From positions 39,783,468 to 39,847,467 of the forward strand of contig NC_084838.1 of the NCBI RefSeq assembly GCF_033115175.1: 64,000 bases of DNA, given 5' to 3'. Position numbers and translations under genes: made by a program. Source of the stretch: Lepus europaeus (Eukaryota; Chordata; Mammalia; Lagomorpha; Leporidae). Below the pieces are notes generated by a model. That model had not been told where the DNA came from and did no database searches. It saw only the letters and a program-made list of their open reading frames with translations. Positions 26,601 to 55,129 of the stretch are shown here, one piece after another (within the stretch, counting starts at the first letter, position 1; the number at the start of each line of letters is the position of its first letter).

Positions 26601-29027
26601 AGTGTTGCAGTGCAACAGGTTAAGCTGCTGCCTGCAATGCCAGCATCCCATATGAGCACCGATTCGAGTTCCAGTTGCTCTACTTCTGATCCAGCTTCCT
26701 GCTAATTTGCCTAGTTCATTCATTGGTTTGCTCCTCAAATGGCCACAATAGCCAGGGTTGGGCCAGGCTGAAGCCAGGAGCCAGGAACTCCGTGCTGGTT
26801 TCCTACATGGGTGGCAGGGACCCAAGCACTTGGGGGCCATCTTCCGCTGCTTTCCTAGGTGTGTTGGCAGGAAGCTGGATTGGAGCGGAGCAGCTGGATC
26901 TTGAACTGATGCTCATATGAGATGTTGGCATTGCGGTGGCAGCTTAACCCGCTGCGCCACATCAGCTCTCGGTCCATTCTGTAACTGGTGTAGATCCCAC
27001 ATTGAGGCAGGTTTGGAGCCCTAAGACCGCCAACCGCCACTACCATTCAGAGCCCCTGAGCATCTCTGTGTTGTCCAAGAGAGAAGATTCTCAGTGGACC
27101 CCACGGTGAGGCTCATGGGTGTGACTCCTCAGGGCAGAAGATGCTGCAGAGCATTACTTGGACCTGCTGGCCCTGTTGCTGGACGGCTCAGAGTCAAGGG
27201 TAGGTGTGTCAGCAAGGTTCTCTGCAATGAACTGGAAGGGTCAGGAGCCCCTCTGAGACTGGACTGTTACTGTCTGTGTTTCTCTCTGTTGTGCTGTTTG
27301 TTCTGGGGGCCAGGTCTCAGTATGACACCAGGGCCTGGTGAAGAGGTTGGGCATGGTGGCTCATGCCTCTTCAAGACCCTGCATCCTCTTCCCACTCCAG
27401 TTCTCCCCGCTCCCCTGCCCCCCAGGGCCCTGTATGCCTGAGCTGTTCTTGGAGGCCGCGGCAGCGCTGATCCAGGCCGGCCGAGCCCAGGATGCTTTAA
27501 CTGTATGTGAGGAGCTGCTCAGACGCACGTCATCTCTGCTTCCCAAGATGTCTCTGCTGTCGGAAAATGCCAGGAAAGGAACCAAGGAACTGCCACACTG
27601 CCCACTCTGGGTCTCTGCCACCCACCTGCTTCAGGGCCAAGCCTGGGCAAAACTGGGGGCCCAAAAAGAAGCAGTTAGTGAGTTCAGCCGGTGAGTCCCC
27701 CGGGGTCCCAGGGAAGGTGTGGGGCGATGATTTTTCTGGCTGGGACCTGAGTTGGTGAGCTCCATTCTCACCTATTCACCCCAGGGTTCCTGAGGTTGAC
27801 TCCTCTTCAACCCTGATCCGTGTCCTACTTTAGGTGCCTTGAGCTGCTCTTCCGTGCCACGCCTGAGGACAAAGAACAAGGTAATTTAGACTCAACTTTC
27901 CTCTTACTTTCTGGAAGACGTGGTGATGGAAGTGGGTTCCTCTCCATGAGTCTCGGACCAACAGCCTGGGAGACTTAAGAGAATGGGACTCTGGACACAG
28001 GAAGAGATAGAGGGGTCTGGGGTGTTGGTGACTGTGCAGCTGAGGAGACACTTCTTGGCTTTGGTGTTGGTCCCTAGGGGCAGCGTCCAACTGCGAGCAG
28101 GGGTGTAGGTCTGATGTGACGCTCCAACAGCTTCGGGCGGCTGCCCTGATCAGTCGGGGACTGGAATGGGTAGCAAGTGGCCACGATGCTAAAGCCCTAC
28201 AAGACTTCCTCCTCGGTGCGCAGATGTGCCCAGGTATGTATGCTTGCATTGCAGCAGCTAGGCACAGATGTGCCAGGACAGAGCAGCCCACGGGGGAGGT
28301 ACTTGGGCATAAGGTGCTGTATATAGGTAGCGATAAAACCAAGTGTGTGTGCACAGACGTATACAGGTGTATGTGCAAGGCTCCTAGGAGTTCTCTGGTT
28401 TCGCCTGCATCCTCAGACACAAAGATCCTGACTGCACTGAGTGAGGCAAGTTGTATAGGAACAGGGCCAGCTAAGGCCTTTGTACTGTGCAGGCAGTGGC
28501 CTTGGGCTAGGGATAGGATTCACACCTGGTCCATGTATGAGTGTGGGCAGGATACTTCCCTCTTTAGACCAAAGATTCCCCCTTTATAAAATAAAGCCTA
28601 AGGCTCTGTCAAGTTCTAAGGCACTGTACTCGGGGGTTGGGCTGCAGGTAATCAAGATGCTTCCTTTTACCTGCTTCAAACCCTGTGGCGGCTGGATCGG
28701 AGGGATGAAGCTGCTGCTCTCTGGAGGACGCTGGAGGCCCAAACTAAGTCGCCCCAGGAAGATGCTACATGGTGAGGCTTGCTGGCTTGGGGCTGAGGGG
28801 CAGTTGGAATCCTGGAATCCTCAGGTCTATGGAGGGTGATGAGGAGTGAAAGGGAGGGAGGCTGCCCAACCTCCTGTTTTCTGTTTCACTTTTTCACATC
28901 GCCTTTCCTGCTCTCCAGGTCTCTCCCACTCTACCTAGAAACGTGTTTGAGCTGGATCCGTCCCTCTGATCGGCAAACCTTCCTCGAAGAGTTTCAGGTG
29001 TCTGTGCAAGAGCCTCGTGACGTGTAG
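23616..29027 (+). CDS. FANCG: FANCG, Fanconi anaemia group G protein, 14 exons
   Basis: Coding exons: 23616-23711, 23920-24010, 24379-24510, 24759-24961, 25429-25564, 25709-25839, 25930-26076, 26203-26354, 27133-27199, 27401-27690, 27834-27880, 28078-28233, 28648-28771, 28919-29027. They give 1881 bp, 626 aa (human 622). Exons 2-13 have the human exon lengths as I recall them. The first exon is 12 bp longer, adding four residues before [16 protein letters not shown]. The start is in a good Kozak context (GCCACCATGT). FANCG is an alpha-helical TPR-repeat scaffold (family knowledge) of the nuclear FA core complex, which monoubiquitinates FANCD2-FANCI at interstrand crosslinks. TPR-like helices are visible in [27 protein letters not shown] and [15 protein letters not shown]. 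All introns are GT-AG and no lesion is seen. Confidence 0.97.
26510..26595. repeat. Dispersed repeat fragment in FANCG intron 8
   Basis: TCTGCCAAGGGCCATTTGAA and ATCATTCACGGGCCATATAC resemble a dispersed family with repeated GGGCCAT motifs. A possibly related sequence lies at 34478-34735. I suspect a hAT-like non-autonomous element but cannot prove it. Confidence 0.35.
26596..26970. repeat. Composite SINE: sense head joined to antisense body, FANCG intron 8
   Basis: Bases 26596-26706 are the first ~110 bp of a sense SINE (AGTGTTGCAGTGCAACAGG to CCAGCTTCCTGCTAATTTGC). At about 26707 it switches to an antisense body starting TTCATTCATTGGTTTGCTCC and ends with the inverted head CCGCTGCGCCACATCAGCTC. 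It is a foldback-like fusion and is the only young repeat within FANCG. Confidence 0.8.
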
Positions 29028-29268
29028 CTGTGAGGTTTCAAGAGCTTGAGCTGAGGTCCCAGTGGGCCATCGCTTTGTGGGGAGGGAGAATGTGGCTGGA
29101 GCTGACTGGCATTCCTGTGTAACTCCTGAACGAATGAGGTCGGTGGTAGTCCTGTGAAATATGGCCTACTTACTGCCACGCTGGTTCTAGAGGAAGCGTT
29201 CCCTGCTACCAACCAATCACTGACTTTGCTTGTGGCACCTTTATTCTAGTTCCCCCTTTCTTGTGTTG

Positions 29269-29274
29269 AGTAAA
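29269..29274 (+). other. FANCG: FANCG polyadenylation signal (variant)
   Basis: AGTAAA, a common variant hexamer, lies 242 bp past the stop. No AATAAA is present in sense before the VCP promoter region. Confidence 0.5.
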
Positions 29275-30213
29275 ATTTCATATTTATCTCGTTTGTCTGC
29301 TACGTCTTACTTGAGTGGGAAAGGCTCACAGCGAGCTAGTTGAGTGCTGGTTGTCTGAGATGCCCTCTTCCAACATCTACCTTATGAGCTTGAGGTCTGG
29401 GGAGGAGGCAAAGGCTGAAAGAACACTTATTTGGGAAGCAGCAGCTTTATTCCTTCCCGTTGCGTAAAAGCACAGCCCCACAGCCCAGGATCCTGTGCGT
29501 GGTGACAGAGGAGTAGAGTTGGGTCTGTACTAGCAGACCTCTCTGGTCAAGGGCAGGTACTTAATACTTAGGGGTGACAGGCAGACCTGGAGTCTCCTCA
29601 TCTTCTCCCTGATCCCAGGTTCTGGAAATGTCCTGTGTCAGTCCAGTGTGCCTGTATGAGTAGGGGGTGAAGGTGCGTGAGTCAGCGTGCCACCAAGAGC
29701 CATCAGGAATGGCTGTCACTTTGGGCCCAGGACTTCAAGTCCCAGCATGCAGTTTCCTTGCTGCCTTTGCCTCTATTGAATCAGTGTTCCGTGGTTGCCC
29801 TTTGAACTCTATGGACTTGCATGCCCTCCATCCAGTCATTGGTAGTGTATGGTAAAGGGAGCATGCACTCCCAAACGCTGAGAAACTAAAGCCTGTGGCA
29901 TTGGTCATCAGGCTGTAATGACCAATAGGGTAGAGTGGGTGAAGAGCTGGGTGCTAGTCAGCATGTGGGTCCAAGACAGATGTGGCTGGAGCCGGTGTTT
30001 TAAAGGACCAGGAAGAGGGCGAGGGTTCTGAGTAAGAGGATCTCCAGACTGGAAGAGAAACTGTATAGGTTATCGCTTCAACAGGACTGGACCAATACAA
30101 GGGTTCAATCCATTGTGCTAGGTTCTTCCAGGGGATAGGCTCAGGAGCCAATGAACTGGAGCCAAGTGGGAGAGTCCGCCTCCGAGAGATTAAAGGCCTT
30201 CCTCTCTCCAGCC
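29275..30213. other. FANCG-VCP intergenic region
   Basis: No coding exon or young repeat is recognised. It holds AATAAA on the minus strand (29451-29446) and a ZNF143/SBS-like motif, GACTTCAAGTCCCAGCATGC, at 29731-29750. CCAAT motifs occur from about 29920 onward. Confidence 0.5.
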
Positions 30214-30733
30214 GATTGGGCCCTATTCCTTCCTTTGATTGGTCGGGAATCCCAATCCGTCGAGGAAGCGTAGCCTTGCGGCCAATTGACGTGGCGTTAC
30301 TAGGCGTGTTGTATCCCTGAGGCGGGAGCCAGGCCCTAAACGAATTTCCTGATTGGCTGTGGTCGTCGGGTTGCTGGGGAGAGGCGCGGAGAGGCGGGCG
30401 GAAGGCCCCAGGGCAAGCGCTGATTGGCTGAGGTGGGAGCAGCTTTCCTTCCGATGATTCGGCTCTTCTCAGCTCAGTCTCAGCGAAGCGTCTGCAGCCG
30501 TCGTTTTACTCGTCGCTGCCGCTGCCCCCTCGCGGACCAGGAGTCAGCGTCTCCCGCCCGCCTGCCGCCCAGGTGCCGCTGGGAGGAAGCGTGAGGGGAG
30601 GCCGCCTGCTGGTCTGTCGCCGCCACTCGCCGCTTGCCTGGGAGAGCCGAGCTCCGGCCAAGTCCGTCACTTGCCATTCTCGTAGCCGTTACCCGCGGGC
30701 CGCCACAGCCGCCGACCGGGAGAGGCGCGCGCC
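30214..30733 (+). promoter_or_regulatory. VCP: VCP promoter with a cluster of CCAAT boxes, and 5' UTR
   Basis: Inverted CCAAT boxes (GATTGG) lie at 30214-30219, 30237-30242, 30351-30356 and 30422-30427. Direct CCAAT lies at 30252-30256 and 30282-30286, the latter next to TGACGTGG, a CRE-like site. CpG density rises from about 30340 and continues into intron 1 to about 31370. No TATA box is seen. NF-Y regulation is inferred. Confidence 0.65.
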
Positions 30734-47920
<17,187 letters not shown>

Positions 47921-48103
47921 GTGATGTTGGCCAGCATGCAGCGAGCTGGCCTGGCTGGACCTTGTTCCCAGGGGGTGGGGGCGCTTGCCCAGGAGGGACC
48001 AGGGGTGCTCCCACGGCCTGCTTCATTCTTCAGTCTGAACAGTTCAGCTACAGTCAGACTCTGGACAGGGGGTTTCTGTTGCAAAAAATACAAAAGCGAT
48101 AAA

Positions 48104-48109
48104 AATAAA
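48104..48109 (+). other. VCP: VCP proximal polyadenylation signal
   Basis: AATAAA lies 184 bp after the stop in a run of A-rich sequence (GATAAAAATAAAAGC). Confidence 0.6.
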
Positions 48110-48447
48110 AGCAATTTTCATTTGGGAGGCGGAGAGTGAATTACCAACAGGGAATTGGGCCTTGGGCCTACGCCATTTCTGTTATAGTTTGAGGCGGTGC
48201 AGGGGATCTGTGTGGGATGTGAACCCAGCACTAGCGCCACCCCCACAGGAAAGCATCTGCACTTCACTCAATGCTGCCCAAGCCCTCCCTTCCCCCTATC
48301 CAACCTGGGTAGGTGGGTGAGGGGCCACAGTTGCTGAGTGTTTATATAGAGAGTAGGTTGATTTTTATTTTACATGCTTTTGAGTTATTGTTGGAAAACT
48401 AATCACAAGCAGTTTCTAAACCAAAAAATGACATGTTGTAAAAGGAC

Positions 48448-48453
48448 AATAAA
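48448..48453 (+). other. VCP: VCP distal polyadenylation signal
   Basis: A second AATAAA lies 528 bp after the stop. Two signals suggest alternative 3' ends. Sequence from 48454 to 49570 holds no gene or repeat that I recognise. Confidence 0.55.
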
Positions 48454-49570
48454 TGTTGGGTCAAAATGGAGCCTGAATCCTGGCCCCTGTGCCTGCTTCT
48501 TTTCCTGGGACGGGCCTTGGGCTACCTCTCACTGCCAAGGCACAATTCCAATGTGAAGTCCTGGAAGTAAGATCGCACCCCCCTCCCTTCCTGATTAACA
48601 TCAGTGTATATTCTCTTGCTGTTTCACCCTGCATCTGTGCCATCACTGAGTAGGACTGCAGTGGAGTAGGGGCGGGGAGCCTGATGGAGTTTCAAATGTG
48701 GAGAATGTGATACCCCTTCACCTATGTTTGATGTGGACAATAAGGCTAGACCTGAGGAGCACCGTAATCTTGACCAAACACTGGATTGGGGTGCCCTCTG
48801 AAAAACCTTAGGGTTGCTAAAAGATAACAATCTGTCTTCAGGTGTAAACATCTAAGAACCCCAAACATTCATTCCCTGGTTGAGGATCACGTACAATTAT
48901 GTCCCACTTTATGTAATTAGTATTATTAAAAAGAAACAGCTTTTTGCTATTACAAAATTCTAGAAGTGGATGTGTTTTTTCTGAAGTAACACCCTCTGTT
49001 CACAGCCTGTTCAGGTGATTGTTTGCATAATTTACTCAGTGGGTTTAGAGTATCTTCTTTATTCAACAGGTACCAAAGTAGTCACTACTTGCTTCTGGGG
49101 TCAAATACAAGATGCCTTACCCAAAGCGTGGTGCAGTGAAAATTGTTCACTGAGTAAAATTATTGGTCATAGTACATACAGTAGGCAGAAAGAATCAGGC
49201 CGTGGTCTAGTCTGTATGGTTAGGTAATCTACAAGGACAGAAGATAACAATGGTTGATTAAACTGGGGCTTCTCTGTGCTGTGAACATGTGCTGTGAACA
49301 TAGCACTTTTAGGATTCAAATTGTCCCTTGTTTCTTACCAGGCTCTGTTTTGGATAATCCTTTGCTCCTATCCTCTAGATGTTCATGATGGCCTTTTCCT
49401 ACTTGGAATTTTGTTGTTCTTTGTTATCCCTGTGAGTTGGCTGCCTAACTTCAGTGAGGATCAAAGAGAAGGTTATTTGGGGAAAGACTTTTGATACCTT
49501 TCCATCAAGCCTGTGGGGATATAACAGAAGGCAAATGTCATTTTCCTCCCAGATATGTATGTAGACAGAG

Positions 49571-49918
49571 TTTGTTTTTGTTTTTGTTTTTGTTTTTTAA
49601 AGATTTTTTTATTTATTTGAGAGGTAGAGTTACAGACAGTGAGAGGGAGAGACAGAAGGAAAGGTCTTCTTCTGTTGGTTCACTCCCCAAATGGCCGCCA
49701 CGGCCGGAGCTGTGCCAGTCCGAAGCCAGGAGCCAGGAGCTTCTTCCTGGTCTCCCATGTGGGTGCAGGGGCCCAAGGACTCAGGCCATCTTCTACTGCT
49801 TTCCCAGGCCACAGCAGAGAGCTGGATTGGAAGAGGAGCAGCTGGGACAGAACCAGCGCCCATATGGACTAAAGGTGCCGCAGGCGGGGGTTAACCTACT
49901 GTGCCACGGCGCTGGCCC
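49571..49918 (-). repeat. Young SINE, antisense
   Basis: It starts with (GTTTTT)n and ends CTACTGTGCCACGGCGCTGGCC. ACAGAG flanks it on both sides. Bases 49920-50725 show nothing recognisable. Confidence 0.9.
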
Positions 49919-50736
49919 CAACAGAGGTTGATAGGTAATACAAATTTTGTCAAAATGATTGTGTGAAAAGTGAAAGTCAGGCAGTCTGGGGGACAGTTGT
50001 ATCTCCATAGATAGATTCTTTAGGAAAAACCAAGAGAAGTCTTACAGTCAGGAGGACTGCTTCTAGGTCTGGCACTTGTGCTTTATGACAGTATGGTTGT
50101 AAATAAGTGGTTAGCCCTTTGAGAGTCTCGAGTTTTCTTAATCTGATAAAATGATTGAAAATTCTTTCTGAACTGTAGAAAGCAGCGTGAGTGAGTGTTT
50201 ATTGTCAGTTCAACACTTTCAGAAGCCTGCATACTAATGCCAAGAGACATGATATGGCAGACCACCTTTCTCCGCAAAGTGTTCTCCAGAAGAATTTGGA
50301 ATGTAATCTTATTGTAGGTGAGCACTTACAGGATAAGTACTCTGATTAGAAGATAAGTTCTAGCCAAGACTATAGCATAAAGTTATACCAGGGAAGGAAA
50401 AGCAAAGATGGAAATACAAACTTCAGGTCTTCATATATCTGAGTCTAAGATACTGATCCTATAAATTACTTTGAGAGTCCACTGGACACACCATGTCCAT
50501 GACAAACAGGTGTGCCAATCATTAATTTGACTATTATGCAAATGTTAAGTGGTGTTTGTTATCCTTTTCCAGCCCTACAACCTATTGAGAGCTTTAAAAA
50601 GATTTTTTGTTTAAAGTTGTCCAGAGATGCAAAGACTTAAATTACTAACTTTTTCCCCATGTCAAATGGGCATTCAGAATTGCATTGTCTTTTGAGACCA
50701 TAGATGGTGATGATGAGCACCTTCAGTTCCATTCTT

Positions 50737-50751
50737 TTCATTCTTTTTAAG

Positions 50752-50782
<31 letters not shown>

Positions 50783-51091
50783 GACAGGTAGAGTTACAGA
50801 CAATGAGAGAGAGAGAGAGACAGAGAGAAAGGTCTTCCTTCCTTTGGTTCACTCCCCAAGTGGCCACTACAGCTGGCGCTGCACCAATCCAAAGCCAGGA
50901 GCCAGGTGCCTCTTCCTGGTCTCCCATGCAGGTGCAGGGGCCCAAGCACTTGGGCCATCCTCCTGCCTTCCCGGGCCACAGCAGAGAGCTGGACTGGAAG
51001 AGGAGCAGCCAAGACTAGAACCCGGCGCCCATATGGGAAGCTGGTGCCACAGATGGAGTATTAACCAAGTGAGCCACAGTGCTGGCCCCCC
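50737..51091 (-). repeat. Young SINE, antisense, with 11-bp target-site duplication
   Basis: A ~28-T run opens it. GTTCCATTCTT is repeated at 50726-50736 and 51092-51102. Confidence 0.93.
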
Positions 51092-51229
51092 GTTCCATTC
51101 TTGACCAGCAGGTCAAGTTTTGTGCTCAGACCCATGGACAGGTTTGGACTAAAAAGTGGATCGTTGATGACACTAGTGGGAGGAAGCAGAGGAACAGCAC
51201 ATACCTTCTGATGGACCATTTTTTTCAAC

Positions 51230-51682
51230 CAAGTGTACAGATGAGAGGGAATTTTATGGAATGGAAAGAGCACTGGATTGGAAGTTTGGGTTTTACCTTG
51301 CATAACCTTAATTTATTTAGAGCTTTACTGTCAGAAAATAGGTACCGAGGCACACACAGTGTTAATGGGGCTGCAAGCAAGGGAAAACCACACCAAGGTA
51401 GAGGGAATCCAAGAAGGCTCTGGAGGTAATGTGAGCTGATCTGTAAAGGAAGGTGGAAGACCATTGACATGGAGAAGTTGGGGAGAAGTTTGAACAAAAT
51501 GCTGAGGTAGGAAACACAAGGCATGCTTAAACAGCATAAGGTTAGACTAGCAGGTGAATACTGGAGAGTATTTGGAAAGGTCAGGAACCGTATTGTAAAG
51601 AACCTCAAATGCCATAAGTAAATTTTGTCATAAAAATGAGGAGAGTTCATTCAGGACAATGGCAAGTTGTATGTGTGTATCA
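51230..51682. repeat. Ancient repeat remnants (MIR-like, then L2-type)
   Basis: GGAATGGAAAGAGCACTGGATTGG with TTGGGTTTTACC near 51258-51300 is MIR-like. From about 51420, AGGAACCGTATTGTAAAGAA and similar stretches resemble a long ancient dispersed repeat. Both are highly diverged. Confidence 0.45.
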
Positions 51683-51975
51683 GTTTTAAAGACTTATTTG
51701 CCTGAGGCGCAGAGGCAGAGAGAGGTCTTCCATCTGCTGGTTCATTCCCCAATTGGCCACAATTGCCGGAGCTGGGCCCATCAGGAGCCAGGAGCTTCCT
51801 CCGGGTCTTCCCATGTGGGTGCAGGAGCCGAAGGACTTGGGCCATCTTCTGCTTTCCCAGGCCATAGCAGAGAGCGGGATCATAAGTGGGGCATCCAGGA
51901 CTTGAACTGGTGCCCATATGGGATGCCAGCACTGCAAGCGGCGGCTTTAACCCACTACACCACAGAGTCAGCCCA
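51683..51975 (-). repeat. C-repeat SINE, antisense
   Basis: It begins TTTTAAAGACTTATTTGCCT and ends CCACTACACCACAGAGTCAGC. Confidence 0.88.
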
Positions 51976-52114
51976 GGTTTCCATATTAAACAGCTCACTT
52001 TTCCGTTTTTTCAGTGGCAGAAAAATTTTACCCAACAATCTCTAAGTACAATATTGTCAATGTCATATATATTGTTGTGCATAGATAATTCATTTTTTAT
52101 GAAAGTTTTGCTTT

Positions 52115-52430
52115 TTTAAAAAAAAGATTGATTTATTTGAAATCAGAGTTACATAGAGAGAAGGAGGGGCAGAGAGGTCTTCCATCCTCTGGTTCATTCC
52201 CCAATTGGCCACAACAGCCGGAGCTGTGCTGATCCAGAGCCAGGAGATTCCTCCAGGTCTTCCCACGTGGGTGCAGGAGCCCAAGGACTTGGGTCATCTT
52301 CCACTGCTTTCCCAGGCCATAACAGAGGGCTGGATTGGAAATGGAGCAGCCAGGTTTTGAACTGGCGCCTGTAAGGGATGCCGGCACTGCAGGTGGGGGT
52401 TTTACCCGCTGTGCTACAGCACCGGTCCCC
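52115..52430 (-). repeat. C-repeat SINE, antisense
   Basis: It begins TTTAAAAAAAAGATTGATTT and ends GCTGTGCTACAGCACCGGTCC. Confidence 0.88.
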
Positions 52431-53335
52431 CCCTACCCACCCCAATAATTCATTTTTAAAATAATGTTTCTGTAGAAGCAGTATTCTATACAGGGATATG
52501 TAAGCAAAACTTTAAAAATTATGTCCAATACTAGGGATCACAGTTAACTTTAGTGCATATCTTTCTGGGTCTTTTCTATGTGTGCATAAATATGTATTTG
52601 TACATGTCATATTTTATAAACCAAATTGAGATCATACTGCTTTATAAACTTTTTAAAATCATTAATCTCCCCCTTTCAATAATTATTTTGGAAGCAAGGA
52701 ATTTAATCTCATACTCATACCACATTCAGAGATCCTATATGACCCAAGTGGTGGTCACAACTCTCGAGCAAACCAATATTCTACCAAACTTCTGTGGCAC
52801 TTAGCCTGCTGAAGAAATTGGTCTCCAGAGAATTGTAGTCATGCAAAGAGTTGACTAGAAGCAGTAGGGCAATTTGGTGAGAAATAATTGCGCAAAGACA
52901 GTAATGGTGGAGATAGAGAGGTAAAGATGAACTTAAAATACATTGCATAGGTATAATTGATATGCTCAGGGAGGAGGGCAAAGGAAAAAAAGATGACAGA
53001 TTTCTGGTTTAGGTGTTAGATGAATGTATAACCTTCAGTAGAAGTGGATGCATTGTTAGAAAAGCTTAATGGGAAAATGAGTAAGTTTTGGGAATAGGTG
53101 AATATGAGGTGCTATCCAGTAGACTTGCTATGTAGCTTGGATGCCTAGAGATTTAAAAATGACCTTGCATTGCAGTAGGGCACATTAATGGAGTGTGTTC
53201 AAGATACTAAAAAGTGATACTAGGAGAATTGGACATCATTGGGGGCGGGAAGGGGGCTGTTAAGAGTCTCACCTCATACCATATTGTAAAATTTGGAGCA
53301 AGCATTTGTCTTAGAAGAGATGTTAAGATGTTTGT
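52431..53335. other. Intergenic, AT-rich, no gene seen
   Basis: No exon is recognisable. The part from about 52810 to 53240 is weakly similar to the same ancient L2-type dispersed repeat as elsewhere in the window. Confidence 0.4.
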
Positions 53336-53585
53336 GTCCCTTATCAAAATGCCTGGGTATGAGTCCTGACTCTGGCTCCCTATGCCAGCTTCCTTCCAGT
53401 GCAGCCCTTGGGACACAGTAGGTGATGGCTCAAGCAGTTGGGTCCCTGCCACACATGGTGGAAATCTAAATTGAATTCCCAGCTCTTGGCTTTGACTTGG
53501 CCTTGTACTGGCCATTGTGGGTATTTGGGGAATGAATCAGCACATGGGAGCTCTGTTTGTCTCTGGCTTTCTGTCAACTAGCAGT
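53336..53585 (+). repeat. Older partial SINE, sense
   Basis: The head is missing. GGCTCAAGCAGTTGGGTCCC, TTGGGGAATGAATCAGCACA and CTGGCTTTCTGTCAACTAGC mark the body and tail. Confidence 0.75.
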
Positions 53586-53701
53586 CTAAAATGTGAGGGT
53601 ACTTCAAGAAGTTCACAGAAAAAGGACTTAGAAGATGTTTATTTTGGTGCAAAAAAACCTTGAGATCCATGCATATAAGAGGTCTTCAAAAAGTTAATGG
53701 A

Positions 53702-54040
53702 TGGCCGGCACCGTGGCTTAACAGGCTAATCTTCCGCCTTGCGGCGCCGGCACACCAGGTTCTAGTCCCGGTTGGGGCGCCGGATTCTATCCCGGTTGCC
53801 CCTCTTCCAGGCCAGCTCTCTGCTATGGCCCCGGAAGGCATTGGAGGATGGCCCAAGTGCTTGGGCCCTGCACCTGCATAGGAGACCAGGAGAAGCACCT
53901 GGCTCTTGGCTTCGGATCAGCGAGATGCACCGGCCGCAGAGGCCATTGGAGGGTGAACCAACGGCAAAAAGGAAGACCTTTCTCTCTCTCTCTCTCTCAC
54001 TATCCACTCTGCCTGTCAAAAAACAAAAACAAAAAAACCC
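53702..54040 (+). repeat. Young doubled-B-box SINE, sense, 15-bp target-site duplication
   Basis: CAAAAAGTTAATGGA is repeated at 53687-53701 and 54041-54055. The head contains GGTTCTAGTCCCGGTTGGGG followed by CGCCGGATTCTATCCCGG. Confidence 0.94.
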
Positions 54041-54081
54041 CAAAAAGTTAATGGAAAGTGCATGTTATGAAAAATGCACTG

Positions 54082-54382
54082 ACAGGGACTGGCGCCGTGG
54101 CTCAGTTGGCTAGTCCTCTGCCTGCAGCGCTGGCATCCTGTATGGGCACCGGGTTCTAGTCCTGGCTGCTCCTCTTCCAGTCCAGCTCTCTGCTGAGATG
54201 CGGGAAGGCAGTAGAGGATGGCCCAAGTGCTTGGGCGCCTGCACCTGTATAGGAGACCAGGAGGAAGCACCTGGCTCCTGCTGTAGCGGCCATTTGTGGG
54301 GTGAACCAACGGAAGGAAGACCTTTCTCTTTGTCTCTCTCTCACTAACTTTATCTGTCAAATTTAAAAAAAGAGAATAAAAC
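54082..54382 (+). repeat. Young SINE, sense, short target-site duplication
   Basis: GCACTGA lies at 54075-54081 and again near 54383. The head is GGGACTGGCGCCGTGGCTCA; the GGTTCTAGTCCTGG block is single. Confidence 0.9.
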
Positions 54383-54485
54383 CGCACTGATTTAAAATTT
54401 TCTTTAATCTTTTAATTCCACTTTTCCATATATATAAAAATATAAATATATGTTTATAAATATATACATTTTATATATTTAAAAA

Positions 54486-55080
54486 GGTTTTTTTTTTTTT
54501 TTAATTTGAAAGAAAGAGGGAGAGACAGAAACTGAGAGATATTCCATCCACTGGTTCACTCTCCAAATGGCCACAACAGCCAGAGCTAGGCCACTCTGAA
54601 GCCAGGAGTTTCTTCTTGGTCTCCCACATAGATTCAGGGGCTCAAGCACTTGGGCCATCCACTGCTGCTTTCCCAGGCCGTTAGCAGGCAGCTGGATTGG
54701 AAGTGGAGCAGCCAGGACTCGAGCTGGCACCCATATGTGATGCTGGCGCTACAGGTGGAGACTTAACCTACTATATCACAGCAGTGGCCCTGTTTTTTTG
54801 TCTTTAAGATTTGAAAAAATGTTACAGAGGAGAGACCAAGAAATCTTCCATTCACTCCCCAAATGGCCACAATAGCCAGGACTGGGCCAGGTTGAAGCCA
54901 GGAGCTTCATTCATGGGTGGCAGGGTCCCAAGCACTTGGGTCATCTTCCACTGCTTTCCCAGGTGCATTAGGAGGGAGGTGGATTTGCAAATAGAGCTGT
55001 TGAGACTCAAACCAGTACCCGTTATGGGATGCTGTCATTACAGGCTGTGGCTTAACCTGCTATGTCACAGTTCCAGCCCC
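54486..55080 (-). repeat. Two adjacent antisense SINEs
   Basis: The first copy (54486-54790) ends CTATATCACAGCAGTGGCCC. The second (54791-55080) begins TGTTTTTTTGTCTTTAAGAT and ends CTATGTCACAGTTCCAGCCCC. The second lacks part of the body. Confidence 0.87.
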
Positions 55081-55129
55081 TATAGAGAACTTAGAAAAGT
55101 GACAAAATATTTTAGAAGGTGAAAAGGGT

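Larger units (their letters stand above)
53592..54435. repeat. Possible non-autonomous DNA transposon (MITE-like) with two nested SINEs
   Basis: GGGTACTTCAAGAAGTTCAC, TGTTTATTTTGGTGCAAAAA and GAGATCCATGCATATAAGAG before the SINE, with TCTTCAAAAAGTTAATGGAA, then TCTTTAATCTTTTAATTCCA after it, resemble a mariner-type MITE with inverted ends TACTTCAA-AAGTT. Interrupted at 53702 and 54082 by SINEs. Confidence 0.4.

Noticed and set aside
52085-52457. ATAATTCATTTTT as a target-site duplication around the SINE at 52115-52430
   Set aside because: The left copy is separated from the SINE by about 16 unrelated bases, so it does not directly flank the insertion and may be chance in AT-rich DNA.
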